A stretch of 6,334 nt of DNA from an uncultured Desulfobacterales bacterium (GTDB taxonomy: Bacteria > Desulfobacterota > Desulfobacteria > Desulfobacterales > G020354645), in NCBI GenBank assembly GCA_947259865.1, contig CAMYNZ010000297.1, forward strand, positions 1 to 6,334, in the 5' to 3' direction. Position 1 is the first letter of the stretch. Each line of letters starts with the position of its first letter. Below the pieces are notes generated by a model. The model searched no databases and had not been told where the DNA came from. It worked only from the letters and a program-made list of their open reading frames with translations. This document shows, piece after piece, positions 5,534 to 6,334 of this stretch. The position numbers and the translations under genes were made by a program.

Positions 5534-6334
5534 TTATCCGCCGGTTAACACCGGCATGCCCATCAGAGGCCAGAGGACAAACACGGCAAATCCAGTAACA
5601 ATCATCAGAATGATACTCGCGGGTATGCCGTATAAAAAGAATTCACCGGTCGTAAACTGTCTGGAGTCGTAGGCAATCGCATTGGGGGCGGCTCCTACCA
5701 ATAACAAGAACGGCATCCCGGCGGTGACCAGGGCCGCAAACAGGATCACCTCACCGGCCACGCCTAGATAGGGCGCTATGACCAGGGCTACCGGCAGGGA
5801 GATCGCGATAGCGGCCACATTCATGATAAAATTGGTCATCATCATGACGAAAAAGGCGATGCTCATCACAAACACAAACCAGTTGGCTTTCTGGAACAGC
5901 ACCAGCCAGTTGACCGCCATCCAGTTGGCGGCTCCGGTTTGCCACAGGCAGTTGCCGATGCTCATGGCGCCGGCAAAAAGCAGAATAATGTTCCAGGGAA
6001 TGGCTTCCAGGTCATCAAGATCCATGATGCCGGTAACAAAAAAAAGGATGGTTGATATCAGGATAATGGCGGTTTTGTCTATGGGTTGCAGGATCGGGAC
6101 ATAGGGGCGCACTGCCATGGTTACGATGCACGCTCCTACGATTGCCGCCGCCTTGATCTCGTTGCGGGTCAATGGGCCCAGTTCGGCGTTCAGCTTGCGG
6201 GCCTTTTCCCTGAGACCTGGAATGGCTGCTTTTTCAGGTTTGAAGAACACCATAAAAAATCCCCAGAGGATGAACGTCATTATCCAGCCAATGGGGAACA
6301 TATACCAGGTCAACTGAAAGAACGAGATGTCCTG
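5534..6334 (-). CDS. DASS/SLC13 family anion transporter, C-terminal part (5' end outside window)
   Basis: Inner-membrane secondary transporter for di- or tricarboxylates, sulfate or similar anions. The open frame reaches the right edge, giving 266 residues of a protein that normally has about 450-500, so the N-terminal half is outside the window; internal TTG/ATG codons near 6313 and 6301 are not the true start. Visible parts, numbered from the edge: transmembrane segments about 8-31, 60-76, 88-103, 113-130, 152-168, 171-190, 195-218 and 233-258; a charged loop with PEKAAIPGLREKARKL (33-48); the DASS-type WNIILLFAGAMSIGNCL (114-130); and GAAPNAIAYDS (214-224) followed by GEFFLYGIPASI. The second copy of the canonical SNT motif, which helps bind sodium and the carboxylate, is expected in MTNFIMNVAAIAISLPVAL, where it reads MNV (171-173; bases 5816-5824). 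The substrate and ion coupling are therefore uncertain. It is probably the upstream gene of a short transcript with the beta-helix gene. Confidence 0.85.
   Translation of the reverse strand, partial: QDISFFQLTWYMFPIGWIMTFILWGFFMVFFKPEKAAIPGLREKARKLNAELGPLTRNEIKAAAIVGACIVTMAVRPYVPILQPIDKTAIILISTILFFVTGIMDLDDLEAIPWNIILLFAGAMSIGNCLWQTGAANWMAVNWLVLFQKANWFVFVMSIAFFVMMMTNFIMNVAAIAISLPVALVIAPYLGVAGEVILFAALVTAGMPFLLLVGAAPNAIAYDSRQFTTGEFFLYGIPASIILMIVTGFAVFVLWPLMGMPVLTGG

Overview
The window holds four complete or edge-truncated genes and one broken gene, all on the minus strand. Read in the direction of transcription (right to left) they are: the C-terminal part of a DASS/SLC13-type anion transporter (right edge), a complete 476-residue left-handed beta-helix (hexapeptide-repeat) protein of unknown substrate, a gene-poor stretch of about 930 bp, and an ABC importer locus. 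The importer locus consists of a substrate-binding protein, a disrupted ATP-binding subunit, and the N-terminal 248 codons of a permease that runs off the left edge. Gene content, mid-range GC, AT-rich intergenic DNA and dispersed short repeats are compatible with an anaerobic Desulfobacterota-type bacterium (a Desulfobacterales sulfate reducer or a metagenome bin from one). That is an impression from style only; no marker gene is present.

The importer belongs to the Fe(III)/2-aminoethylphosphonate branch of binding-protein-dependent transporters (the PhnS2/PhnT2/PhnU2 or AepXVW type). The binding protein has a clean signal peptide and the conserved blocks of this family, so uptake of 2-aminoethylphosphonate or a similar small organophosphonate is the best guess. 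The ATPase gene has lost about 110 bp between the Q-loop region and the D-loop. The loss removes the LSGGQ signature and Walker B and shifts the frame. Unless it is an assembly collapse, the importer lacks a working ATPase here.

The DASS transporter and the beta-helix gene lie 55 bp apart and may be one transcript. The DASS fragment has MNV where the family usually has its second SNT sodium/substrate motif.

The most unusual structure is non-coding. A GAGCGTTTCAA-type motif occurs three times as long copies: in the leader of the binding-protein gene, just downstream of the beta-helix gene (inverted), and in the leader of the beta-helix gene. The last two form a perfect 21-bp inverted repeat around that gene; the first two bracket the gene-poor stretch. 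There is also a 19-bp near-perfect palindrome between binding protein and ATPase that carries a five-codon reading frame with its own Shine-Dalgarno sequence, and an octamer-repeat hairpin between ATPase and permease. No tRNA, rRNA, CRISPR array, transposase or phage gene was seen.
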